Shown one piece after another: positions 1-6,722 of a DNA stretch of 30,207 nt; position 1 is the stretch's first letter, and each line of letters starts with the position of its first letter. The position numbers were made by a program, and so were the translations under genes. The notes beneath the pieces are model-generated. The model saw nothing but the letters and a program-made list of their open reading frames with translations. It was not told the origin of the DNA and searched no databases. This DNA comes from an uncultured Clostridia bacterium (GTDB lineage Bacteria; Bacillota; Clostridia; Oscillospirales; Acutalibacteraceae): contig CALEJD010000021.1 of NCBI GenBank assembly GCA_937898195.1, positions 1 to 30,207 on the forward strand. The letters run 5' to 3'.

Positions 1-161
1 CCAAAACGCTCTTTTAATTTATTTTTGACATTTTCGTTGTTGTTTATAACTTCACGGGCAACTTTGTCAGCGTCAATGTGATAGCAACCATAAGCCATCA
101 ATTTTTGCGCCACGGTGCTTTTGCCAGCACCAGTAAGTCCCGTAAGACCGATAATTTTCAT
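1..161 (-). CDS. coaE: Dephospho-CoA kinase, N-terminal part (runs off the left edge)
   Basis: The frame opens at an ATG at 161-159 and stays open to position 1, giving 53 residues; the C-terminal part lies outside the window. The protein starts MKIIGLTGLTGAGKST, a Walker A P-loop (GLTGAGKST) at the extreme N-terminus as in CoaE. It is followed by YHIDADKVAREV, which matches the conserved D-x-D region after the P-loop of dephospho-CoA kinases. The family phosphorylates dephospho-CoA with ATP in the last step of coenzyme A synthesis in the cytoplasm. The ATG overlaps the stop of the upstream tsaC gene by one base (TAATG), so it is the last visible gene of the DUF951-prfA-tsaC operon and is probably translationally coupled. 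The identification is strong although the gene is incomplete. Confidence 0.9.
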   Translation of the reverse strand, partial: MKIIGLTGLTGAGKSTVAQKLMAYGCYHIDADKVAREVINNNENVKNKLKERF

Positions 162-1180
162 TATATCACCTTGATTTTAAATCCACTTGCACGGATTAAA
201 CGATTATACACCGCTAATCCCATACCCTTTGTGTCAGGGCAACGGGCATAAACTTTCTTTGCACCCATTTCATCAAGTTCTCGTAAGGCGTCAAAAAGTC
301 TTGCACTTTGACTGTATCCATCATTTTCGTCGCCGTATGTAACAGATGGACAGTTAAGTTTCTCGTTTTCACCGTCAAAACACAATGCAGTAATATTGTC
401 TTCTTTCTCACAAAGATTTTTAAAAGTTTCAAAATCACTTTTTATAATCGTTATGTCGGCAGTTGGAGCATAATGCTTGTATTTCATACCCGGTGAAGAT
501 GCCACAGCACCATCTTGTAACTTGTTGAGCACAGCATCGTCAACTACGATTTCACCAATTAACTCTGTCATTTCTTCAAGTGTAACACCACCGGGACGAA
601 GAAGTCTTGGCGGGTCTTCGGCAAATGTAATAACAGTTGATTCAACACCAATTTCACAGTTTCCGCCGTCGATAATAAGTGGGATTCTGCCGTTCATATC
701 ATCAAAAACATATTTTGCATTTGTGGGACTTGGACTACCTGAAAGGTTTGCCGACGGGGCAGCAAGTGGCAAGCCACAAGCTTCAATAATTGCTCTTGCA
801 TAGTCGCTTTTTGGCATACGAATAGCAACTGTGTCGAGATTTCCTGAAACCACATTTGAAATTTTGTCGCTCTTTTTCATAATCATAGTAAGAGCGGCAG
901 GCCAAAACTTTTCAGCCATAATTTTAACCTTTTCAGGAATTTCAGCTACAAGTGGCTCTAAATCTTCAAGCTTTGCAATATGCACAATAAGTGGGTTGTC
1001 ACTTGGTCGTCCTTTTGCAACGAAGATTTTCTTAACGGCATCTTCGTCTAATGCATTTGCAGCAAGTCCATAAACAGTTTCGGTTGGGATACCCACAACT
1101 TCACCATTTTTAAGAAACTTTGAAGATTCTTCTAATGCCTTTTCATATTCAGTTGTGATGTTAATTACTACTGTTTTCAT
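161..1180 (-). CDS. tsaC: L-threonylcarbamoyladenylate synthase, Sua5/YwlC type
   Basis: This 339-residue protein makes threonylcarbamoyl-AMP from threonine, bicarbonate and ATP, the first step of the t6A37 modification of ANN-decoding tRNAs. The N-terminal YrdC domain (about residues 10-200) shows the family signatures: GIPTETVYGLAANA at 30-43, KGRPSDNPL at 56-64, APSANLSGSPSPT at 141-153 and ESTVI at 180-184. The extra 120 or so residues at the C-terminus (about 215-339) form the Sua5 domain, so this is the long Sua5 form and not the short TsaC. Its ATG lies inside the end of the upstream gene (20-base overlap) and its stop overlaps the coaE start, so it sits in the middle of a coupled operon. 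Placement near prfA is common in Firmicutes. Confidence 0.95.
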   Translation of the reverse strand: MKTVVINITTEYEKALEESSKFLKNGEVVGIPTETVYGLAANALDEDAVKKIFVAKGRPSDNPLIVHIAKLEDLEPLVAEIPEKVKIMAEKFWPAALTMIMKKSDKISNVVSGNLDTVAIRMPKSDYARAIIEACGLPLAAPSANLSGSPSPTNAKYVFDDMNGRIPLIIDGGNCEIGVESTVITFAEDPPRLLRPGGVTLEEMTELIGEIVVDDAVLNKLQDGAVASSPGMKYKHYAPTADITIIKSDFETFKNLCEKEDNITALCFDGENEKLNCPSVTYGDENDGYSQSARLFDALRELDEMGAKKVYARCPDTKGMGLAVYNRLIRASGFKIKVI

Positions 1181-2012
1181 TTTCTATGTATTCCTTTGCT
1201 ACTCTGCAATCATATAATTCAAGACTTCCGTTTGATACTTGAATTAACGTGTTTGCGTATTGTATTGCTTTTTCTTTGTTTTCATGTCTTTTATAATAGT
1301 TGAAAATAGCAAAATATCGTGAAAATACAGCACTTTTTCCAACGCGTTCAGCCAATTTCATATCATTCAAAACAACTGTTTCAAAATTAGGGTCATCAGT
1401 AAAAAAAGAGTTAACAAAATAATTATGATTATCAAATAAATTAATAAGATTGATTTTTGCTAAACCTTTAGCTGAATCTTTGAATTCATACGCTTTCTTT
1501 ATGTTGATTTTGTATTCTTCAAAATTTTCTTCATAGAGATTAAGAATAGATTTATTGTAGAAAAAAGCTGTAGAGATAAGTGGACTTGTTTCTGTGCCAA
1601 AATGTTGAAGAAATAATTCGTTTTCTTCTTTTGCTTGTTGAAAATATCCTAAATTTATTAAATAAGAAATCCTGTTAGCACAAAGTTGTTGTCTTTCTTT
1701 TTCGAATGCTGGATTTATTATGCTTAAAAGATAGTCTGTTCTTCTAAGTGCTTCACTATTTTGCAGTTCTTCTTGTGGTTGAACTGACAAAACTATTTTT
1801 GAATTCACTACTAATTTAGGAAAGAACAAAAACATAATGGCAGCAAGAATAAGAACTACAAAACAAGTGATTGCATCAAAATCAATAGAATTTAAAGAAG
1901 TGATGATTACAAGAAATGCAAGCATAAGGTAGAATGTCGTAGAAATAATTTTAAATGCAGTTGGCTTAGTTATTGCAAACATTTCAAGTTTGTTTATTTT
2001 AAATTTCTTCAT
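1161..2012 (-). CDS. Membrane-anchored helical (possibly TPR-like) protein of unknown function
   Basis: I do not recognise this 283-residue protein. After a basic N-terminus (MKKFKINKLE) there are two hydrophobic segments at about residues 24-42 and 47-65, which should form a membrane hairpin. The rest (about 75-283) is soluble, helical and rich in K, E, N, Y and F, with spacing that recalls TPR-type helical pairs (for example LINLGYFQQAKEENE and YKRHENKEKAIQYANTL). No catalytic motif is visible. The start is supported by AAAGGA seven bases before the ATG. It begins 24 bases after prfA and overlaps tsaC by 20 bases, so it is cotranscribed with translation and tRNA-modification genes. A scaffold or interaction role is only a guess. 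In many bacteria prmC, the release factor methyltransferase, occupies the place after prfA, but nothing here resembles PrmC. Confidence 0.7.
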   Translation of the reverse strand: MKKFKINKLEMFAITKPTAFKIISTTFYLMLAFLVIITSLNSIDFDAITCFVVLILAAIMFLFFPKLVVNSKIVLSVQPQEELQNSEALRRTDYLLSIINPAFEKERQQLCANRISYLINLGYFQQAKEENELFLQHFGTETSPLISTAFFYNKSILNLYEENFEEYKINIKKAYEFKDSAKGLAKINLINLFDNHNYFVNSFFTDDPNFETVVLNDMKLAERVGKSAVFSRYFAIFNYYKRHENKEKAIQYANTLIQVSNGSLELYDCRVAKEYIENENSSN

Positions 2013-2036
2013 AAAAATATCCTTTCAAACAAATTT

Positions 2037-3107
2037 TTACTCGTTCGCCTTTAATTTTTCTGCAGTATCTGCTGTGATAAGTGCATCGATAATTTCGTCG
2101 ATGTCACCATTCATAATCTGTTCTATTTTGTAAAGTGTAAGACCAATTCTGTGGTCGCTAACTCGACCTTGTGGGAAATTGTATGTTCTAATTCTCTCAC
2201 TACGGTCACCGGTACCAACCTGACTCTTTCTTTGACCTGCAATTTCAGCGTCGTGCTTTGCTTGTTCAATTTCGAGAAGTCGTGAACGGAGAACTTTAAG
2301 TGCTTTGTCTTTATTTTTGTGCTGACTTCTTTCATCCTGACACTCAACAACCATACCTGTAGGCAAGTGAGTAACACGGATAGCAGATGAAGTCTTGTTA
2401 ACCTTTTGCCCACCTGCACCACTTGAACGGAAAACATCAATTTGAAGCTCTGCAGGGTTCAGTTCAAAGTCAACATCTTCAGCTTCAGGAAGAACAGCAA
2501 CAGTAACAGTTGATGTCTGAATTCTACCCTGACTTTCTGTTTCAGGAACGCGCTGAACTCTGTGAACACCACTTTCAAACTTAAATCTTGAATATGCACC
2601 ATCACCATCAACGCTGAAAATAACTTCTTTATATCCGCCTAATTCAGTTGGATTTTCAGAAAGAATTTCTATTTTCCAACCACGAGCCTCGGCATACATT
2701 GTGTACATTCTAAAAAGTGAATTTGCAAAAAGGGCTGCCTCTTCACCACCTGCACCGCCACGGATTTCAATAATAACGTTTTTGTCATCATTAGGGTCAC
2801 GTGGGAGAAGAAGTATTTTAAGTTCTTCCCAAGTTACTTCAAGCATTTCTTTTGCAGTTTCAAATTCTTCCTGCACCATTTCTTTGAAGTCTTTGTCCAT
2901 TCCACCCTCATCAAGAAGCATTTTTGACTCTTCAAAAGTTTCTTTATGACCTTTATATTCACGGAATTTTTCAACAACAGGAGTAAGTTGCTTTAACTCT
3001 TTCATTAATTTTGTATAGAGCTGTTGGTCGCCAACAGTTGCAGGGTCGCATAACTGCTCATTAACACTTTCAAATCTTGCTTCAATACCTAACAATTTAT
3101 CAAACAT
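2037..3107 (-). CDS. prfA: Peptide chain release factor 1
   Basis: RF1 recognises UAA and UAG in the ribosomal A site and triggers hydrolysis of peptidyl-tRNA. With the start chosen here the protein has 356 residues, the usual length. The codon-recognition loop has the RF1-type PxT tripeptide as PET at 188-190 (RVQRVPETESQGR), and the catalytic loop SSGAGGQKVN carries GGQ at 232-234. The conserved segment RSERIRTYNFPQGRVSDHR follows. An in-frame ATG at 3113-3111 is possible, but CGGGAG would then sit only a base or two before it. The ATG at 3107 has this site seven bases upstream, so I prefer it. That start lies inside the end of the DUF951 gene (8-base overlap), which suggests coupling. Confidence 0.97.
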   Translation of the reverse strand: MFDKLLGIEARFESVNEQLCDPATVGDQQLYTKLMKELKQLTPVVEKFREYKGHKETFEESKMLLDEGGMDKDFKEMVQEEFETAKEMLEVTWEELKILLLPRDPNDDKNVIIEIRGGAGGEEAALFANSLFRMYTMYAEARGWKIEILSENPTELGGYKEVIFSVDGDGAYSRFKFESGVHRVQRVPETESQGRIQTSTVTVAVLPEAEDVDFELNPAELQIDVFRSSGAGGQKVNKTSSAIRVTHLPTGMVVECQDERSQHKNKDKALKVLRSRLLEIEQAKHDAEIAGQRKSQVGTGDRSERIRTYNFPQGRVSDHRIGLTLYKIEQIMNGDIDEIIDALITADTAEKLKANE

Positions 3108-3291
3108 TTTCATTCTCCCGGATTATCTTCTTTATATTTTTTTCAATCTTTGCGCGTGGCACCATAACCTCACGCTCACAGTTTGTGCAGCGGATACGAA
3201 AATCCATACCCGAACGAAGCACTAAAAACTGTTTGCAACCACAGGGATGTGGCTTTTTCATTTCAAGAATATCATTAACTCTAACATCCAT
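3100..3291 (-). CDS. DUF951 family small zinc-ribbon-like protein
   Basis: This 63-residue protein starts MDVRVNDILEMKKPHPCGC and carries two cysteine pairs, C17/C19 (CGC, after H15) and C35/C38 (CTNC). It then has the basic segment EVMVPRAKIEKNIKKI. This pattern is typical of the DUF951 family, widespread in Firmicutes and predicted to bind a metal and perhaps nucleic acid; its function is not established. The open frame extends upstream to 3447, but the extension is AT-rich noncoding-like sequence crossing the promoter. The ATG at 3291 has GAGGT about seven bases before it, so that start is chosen. It is the first gene of the prfA-tsaC-coaE operon, which suggests a link to translation. Confidence 0.88.
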   Translation of the reverse strand: MDVRVNDILEMKKPHPCGCKQFLVLRSGMDFRIRCTNCEREVMVPRAKIEKNIKKIIRENENV

Positions 3292-3334
3292 AAAAATTAC
3301 CTCAAAATATATTACATTATATAATATCATAAAG

Positions 3335-3363
3335 ATTATAAAAATAAAATACCTATTTGTAAA
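3335..3363 (-). promoter_or_regulatory. Sigma-A-type promoter of the DUF951-prfA-tsaC-coaE operon
   Basis: On the minus strand, TTTACA (3363-3358) and TATAAT (3340-3335) are separated by exactly 17 bases. Transcription would start near 3328, leaving a leader of roughly 37 bases before the DUF951 ATG at 3291. It is the best consensus match upstream of the operon. Confidence 0.7.
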
Positions 3364-3370
3364 ATTGGTT

Positions 3371-3453
3371 CTTTTTCTGCAATACTTCGTGACTAGCGAC
3401 TTGCAGTATATATAATACGGCTTCGTCTCTGTCACATTGTATTGCAAAAAAAT
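3371..3453. repeat. Long imperfect inverted repeat in the divergent intergenic region
   Basis: Outer arms TTTTTCTGCAATAC (3372-3385) and GTATTGCAAAAAAA (3439-3452) pair with one mismatch. After a 3x3 internal loop GTGAC (3389-3393) pairs with GTCAC (3431-3435). Further in, CGA (3397-3399) pairs with TCG (3423-3425), and GCAGTAT (3403-3409) pairs with ATACGGC (3415-3421 region) with one mismatch. The whole forms one long, interrupted hairpin of about 80 bases, more G+C-rich than the flanking AT-rich DNA. It could be a miniature inverted-repeat element, a structured RNA, or a terminator-like barrier. Its T-rich and A-rich ends would give a U-tail only in the minus-strand transcript, which is not expected here. 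Confidence 0.6.
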
Positions 3454-3468
3454 AACTCAATTTTTGTT

Positions 3469-3496
3469 TTGGATACTTTTTTCGTAATATTTTAAT
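3469..3496 (+). promoter_or_regulatory. Weak promoter candidate for the S1-domain gene
   Basis: TTGGAT (3469-3474) and TTTAAT (3491-3496) are 16 bases apart, upstream of the S1-domain gene. Both boxes deviate from consensus and the surroundings are AT-rich, so a chance match is possible. Confidence 0.3.
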
Positions 3497-3555
3497 TCTT
3501 ATTTAAGTATTTATCTCATATTTATATACCAATTTGAAAAATAAAGGTGATTAAT

Positions 3556-4479
3556 ATGAAAAAGTATTACCCTGAAGGGTTTTTAATTGAGAAAAAGCAC
3601 AACAAAAAGTCAATGGAGTCAACATCTGATTTGCGAGAATGTTTTTTAGAAGACCGAATTCTTGAAGCAAAAGCAACACTTTGCGACAGAGACCACAATC
3701 TTCATGTTGATTTGGGCGCAATCAAAGGGGTTATACCAAGAGAAGAATGTGCAATGGGTATTTCTGACGGTAGTGTCCGAGACATTGCAATAATTTCAAG
3801 AGTAAACAAACCTGTTTGCTTTAAAATCATTGATTTTATGGATGATGAGATTGGAAATCGCACAGCAATATTAAGTCGCAGAGCTGTGCAGGAAGAATGT
3901 ATTGAAGAGTTCATAAAAAAACTGACTCCCGGTGACATTATAAATGCAAGAGTTACTCATAACGAAACTTTCGGCTCGTTTTGTGATATTGGTTGTGGCA
4001 TTTCTGCACTTTTACCCATTGATAGCATTTCGGTGTCCCGAATTCCACACCCAAGCGTGAGATTATCTGTGAACACTGTTATTAAAGCAGTTGTAAAAAG
4101 CATAGACGAGAAAAACAGGGTGACTTTATCGTTAAAAGAATTGCTGGGTACTTGGGAAGAAAATGCACAGAACTTTAAAGCAGGGCAAACGGTGGGCGGT
4201 ATTGTCCGTTCTATTGAAAAATACGGAGTTTTCATTGAACTAGCGCCAAATCTTGCTGGTCTTGCTGAATATACAAGTAATGTTCAAGAAGGGGATTTGG
4301 CAAGTGTTTATATAAAAAGTATTAATCCTGAAAAAATGAAAATTAAGCTTTCAATAGTTGATAGTTTTCCAAACAACAACCAACCTGACCCCGTTAAATA
4401 TTACTGCGATGGCACTCATATAAGCGATTGGCAATATTCACCAAAAAATGCTGAAAAAAATATATTCACCATATTTTAA
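3556..4479 (+). CDS. S1 RNA-binding domain protein with three S1-like repeats
   Basis: This 307-residue protein contains three OB-fold S1-like segments at about residues 34-110, 125-195 and 209-270. The last is the most typical: GQTVGGIVRSIEKYGVFIEL followed by NLAGLAEYTS, the standard S1 start and strand pattern. The second (GDIINARVTHNETFGSFCDI) is also clear; the first is divergent. It lacks the number of repeats and the length of full ribosomal protein S1, so it is a short clostridial S1-like protein that probably binds mRNA or RNA in the cytoplasm. A GTG at 3547 opens the frame further, but it is part of the AAAGGTGA ribosome site, so the ATG at 3556, six bases later, is the likely start. 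It is transcribed alone, divergent from the prfA operon. Confidence 0.8.
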   Translation: MKKYYPEGFLIEKKHNKKSMESTSDLRECFLEDRILEAKATLCDRDHNLHVDLGAIKGVIPREECAMGISDGSVRDIAIISRVNKPVCFKIIDFMDDEIGNRTAILSRRAVQEECIEEFIKKLTPGDIINARVTHNETFGSFCDIGCGISALLPIDSISVSRIPHPSVRLSVNTVIKAVVKSIDEKNRVTLSLKELLGTWEENAQNFKAGQTVGGIVRSIEKYGVFIELAPNLAGLAEYTSNVQEGDLASVYIKSINPEKMKIKLSIVDSFPNNNQPDPVKYYCDGTHISDWQYSPKNAEKNIFTIF

Positions 4480-4497
4480 AAAAATGTTAAAAATCTG

Positions 4498-4526
4498 TTG
4501 TAAAAAGCAAAAATATGTGCTAAAAT
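4498..4526 (+). promoter_or_regulatory. Extended -10 promoter of the lipase-like gene
   Basis: TTGTAA (4498-4503) and TAAAAT (4521-4526) are 17 bases apart, with TG one base before the -10 box (extended -10). A strong ribosome site, CGGAGGG, precedes the ATG at 4558. The upstream S1 gene has no visible hairpin terminator, so some read-through is possible. Confidence 0.7.
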
Positions 4527-4557
4527 ATGCCTAGTTATATTATAACGGAGGGATATT

Positions 4558-6606
4558 ATGAAAAAAAGAAACATAATTATCAGCATTTGCCTTGTTGCAG
4601 TTATGCTTACAACAATGCTTGTTCCTGCATTTGCTGCATTGGGCGACGCTAAAGCAGATAGCAAAGTTCCTGTAATTCAGGTTCGCGGTATCGGTGAAAC
4701 ACTCTATGATGGCGCAGGAAATGAAATTTTCTCAGCAGGAAATATCGTTAGCGGTATTTTACCTGTTCTTCCACAACTTGCAACTTACCTTACAGATACA
4801 AATAATGTTGACGTGCTTATTGATGCTTTGGAAAAAGCAGTAAAAACAATTTTTGCACCTGTTATGTATGATAACAACGGTAACAGAACAAATGTGGTTA
4901 AAGTTGCTGATTCAACAGCTCCTATCAATACTGACACAGACCTTGGTTTTACACCATCTTCTGAACAGACTCTTGCATATATGCTTGCAGAAAAACTTGG
5001 TGACGACCAATCATATATCTTTACATATGACTGGACAGCAGACCCATTTGAAGTTGCTGAACAGCTTGATGCATATATCGAAATGGTTAAAGAAAAAACA
5101 GGTTCAGACAAAGTTTCTCTTTGTGCAGAAAGCATGGGCGGTGCTGTTGTAAATACATATATTTCATCATTAAGCCCACTTTGGGATATGCAGAAACTCG
5201 CATCTATTGAAACTATTGTTATGTCTAACTCTGCTTTCAATGGTCTTGAAATGATGGGTCAGCTTTTCACAGGTAACACAGATATCGATGGTGAAAAACT
5301 TGGCGAACTCATCAAACAAGAAATTCTTGGTAACCCAGAACTTTCAAGCCTTATCCCATCTCTTGGCCTTTTGACAACAATTGCTGAAATGGCTGACGAT
5401 ATTATCGCTGCAGACACAGATGGTAGAATTTATAAAGACATTCTTATTCCTGTATTTGGTTATATTCCTTCATTCTGGAGTCTTATTCCAGCTGATAAGT
5501 ATGATGCTGCTGAAAGTTATATGCTTAAAGATGCAGGTTCAGACCTTAAAACTACAGTTGCTAGATATCAAATGGTTGTAGCTAATTCAAAAACTAATAT
5601 GGCTATAGCTCAAGCATTTGGTGCTAATTATTACAATGTTTCAAACTATAACAGATATATTGCACCTGTAACACCATCAGCAAACTGGAACAGTGACGGT
5701 GTTATTGAAACAATCAACACAAGTAGTTTCGCAAATGTTGCAAATATTGGTGAAACATTAGATGTTACATATGGCGGAGACTATGCTAACAAAAAAGCAG
5801 ACTATGATGCAAACAAAGAAGAATTCCTTGCAAATAATCCTAGAATTTCTCCTGATTTCGTAGTTGATGCTTCTAAATGTGATTTCCCTTCAAAAACATG
5901 GTTCATCAAGAACTTAGGTCATATTGCATATGGTTATGACGATGGCACAGGTGATTTCTATGTATGGCTTCTTACAGAGGCTGACAAGTGCACAGTTGAG
6001 TCAAACGAAGAATATCCACAGTTCATGTATTATGATGCATCAATTCCAGAGCTTATGACTTGGGAAGAAAAAGCAGAAATGGATGAAGAAGCAGGTGACG
6101 GAATCACAATTCCTGGCATCGAACTTCCTGAAATTCCTGGTGTAGAACTTCCTGATATTCCAGAAATCACAATTCCAGAAATTCCTGGCGTTGACGTAGA
6201 AGGACTTTTAGGCGCAATGGAAGGTGGTCTTGATAGCCTTCTCGGTGGTCTTGGCGGCAACGGCGGTGGCGGAATGGACCTTGGCGGTATCGTTGATACA
6301 ATTACAGGTATTGGCGGAATGCTCAGTGGCCTTATCGGTGGTCTCGTTGGTGGCGGAGAAGAAACTCCAGAAGAACCAGAAACAGAGCCTGAGACAGAAC
6401 CAGAGACAGAAGCTCCTACAGAGGCTCCAACAGAAGCTCCAACACAACCAGCTCCACAAGCTCCAGTTCAGAACAACAATTCAAACAATAATAGTCAACC
6501 AACTACTGGCACACCAGTAGAAGTTGAAGGCGGAAACTTCAACTTGTGGTTAGCAGTTGTTGTTGCAACATTAGCAGTTCTTGGAATTTTAGTTGTTGCT
6601 CTTTAA
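4558..6606 (+). CDS. Secreted, C-terminally anchored alpha/beta-hydrolase (lipase/esterase-like)
   Basis: This 682-residue protein has a Sec signal peptide (KKR then a hydrophobic core, ending VPAFA about residue 26). Residues 35-500 look like an alpha/beta hydrolase of the lipase class: VIQVRGIGETLY near the first strand, IFTYDWTADP at 154-163, and a nucleophile elbow CAESMGGA with Ser192. The first Gly of GxSxG is Ala, as in Bacillus-type lipases. Probable acid and base residues are Asp380 (NSDGVIE) and His455 (NLGHIAYGY); these two are inferred. Residues 517-545 are an IPG/ELPEIPG proline-rich repeat, 553-600 are glycine-rich, 603-632 are ETEP/APTE repeats and 639-646 are Asn-rich. The last 22 residues are hydrophobic without a basic tail. 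Likely substrate: ester lipids outside the cell. An exact family is not assigned. Confidence 0.75.
   Translation: MKKRNIIISICLVAVMLTTMLVPAFAALGDAKADSKVPVIQVRGIGETLYDGAGNEIFSAGNIVSGILPVLPQLATYLTDTNNVDVLIDALEKAVKTIFAPVMYDNNGNRTNVVKVADSTAPINTDTDLGFTPSSEQTLAYMLAEKLGDDQSYIFTYDWTADPFEVAEQLDAYIEMVKEKTGSDKVSLCAESMGGAVVNTYISSLSPLWDMQKLASIETIVMSNSAFNGLEMMGQLFTGNTDIDGEKLGELIKQEILGNPELSSLIPSLGLLTTIAEMADDIIAADTDGRIYKDILIPVFGYIPSFWSLIPADKYDAAESYMLKDAGSDLKTTVARYQMVVANSKTNMAIAQAFGANYYNVSNYNRYIAPVTPSANWNSDGVIETINTSSFANVANIGETLDVTYGGDYANKKADYDANKEEFLANNPRISPDFVVDASKCDFPSKTWFIKNLGHIAYGYDDGTGDFYVWLLTEADKCTVESNEEYPQFMYYDASIPELMTWEEKAEMDEEAGDGITIPGIELPEIPGVELPDIPEITIPEIPGVDVEGLLGAMEGGLDSLLGGLGGNGGGGMDLGGIVDTITGIGGMLSGLIGGLVGGGEETPEEPETEPETEPETEAPTEAPTEAPTQPAPQAPVQNNNSNNNSQPTTGTPVEVEGGNFNLWLAVVVATLAVLGILVVAL
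6109..6453 (+). repeat. Low-complexity linker repeats inside the lipase-like gene
   Basis: Within the coding frame, IPG-(I/V)ELP-(E/D)IP-type units repeat at 6109-6192. A Gly/Leu-rich stretch follows, then a spacer of ETEP units and APTE units at about 6364-6453. These encode an extended stalk or wall-spanning linker between the catalytic domain and the C-terminal membrane segment. The short periodic units are prone to copy-number change. Confidence 0.7.
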
Positions 6607-6622
6607 TTTAACATAATATTTT

Positions 6623-6654
6623 AAAGGCAGAGATTTATTTCTCTGCCTTTTTTA
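6623..6654 (+). terminator. Rho-independent terminator after the lipase-like gene
   Basis: AAAGGCAGAGA (6623-6633) pairs perfectly with TCTCTGCCTTT (6640-6650) around a 6-base loop and is followed by a run of T. It closes the lipase-like transcript just before the asnS promoter. Confidence 0.9.
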
Positions 6655-6656
6655 TC

Positions 6657-6685
6657 TTGATTTTTATAATAAACAATAGTATAAT
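6657..6685 (+). promoter_or_regulatory. Promoter of asnS
   Basis: TTGATT (6657-6662) and a perfect TATAAT (6680-6685) are 17 bases apart. The leader to the ATG at 6723 is only about 30 bases and contains the GAGGAG ribosome site, leaving no room for a T-box or other riboswitch. Confidence 0.8.
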
Positions 6686-6722
6686 TATTCGGTAAATACA
6701 AATATATCTGAGGAGAGTTAAA

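Noticed and set aside
3292..3447. Upstream extension of the DUF951 frame to an ATG at 3447
   Set aside because: The extra 52 residues match nothing, cross the predicted promoter and the palindrome, and have no ribosome site, while the ATG at 3291 has a good one.
4785..5240. Minus-strand open frame of 151 residues
   Set aside because: It lies opposite the lipase-like gene, has no ribosome site and a composition expected of an antisense shadow.
6496..6606. LPxTG sortase signal at the end of the lipase-like protein
   Set aside because: QPTTG is present but the Leu is missing, the hydrophobic helix is not followed by basic residues, and no sortase gene is in the window. Kept only as an open question.
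6685..6722. T-box or other riboswitch ahead of asnS or asnA
   Set aside because: The leaders are only about 25 to 35 bases long, too short for a T-box.
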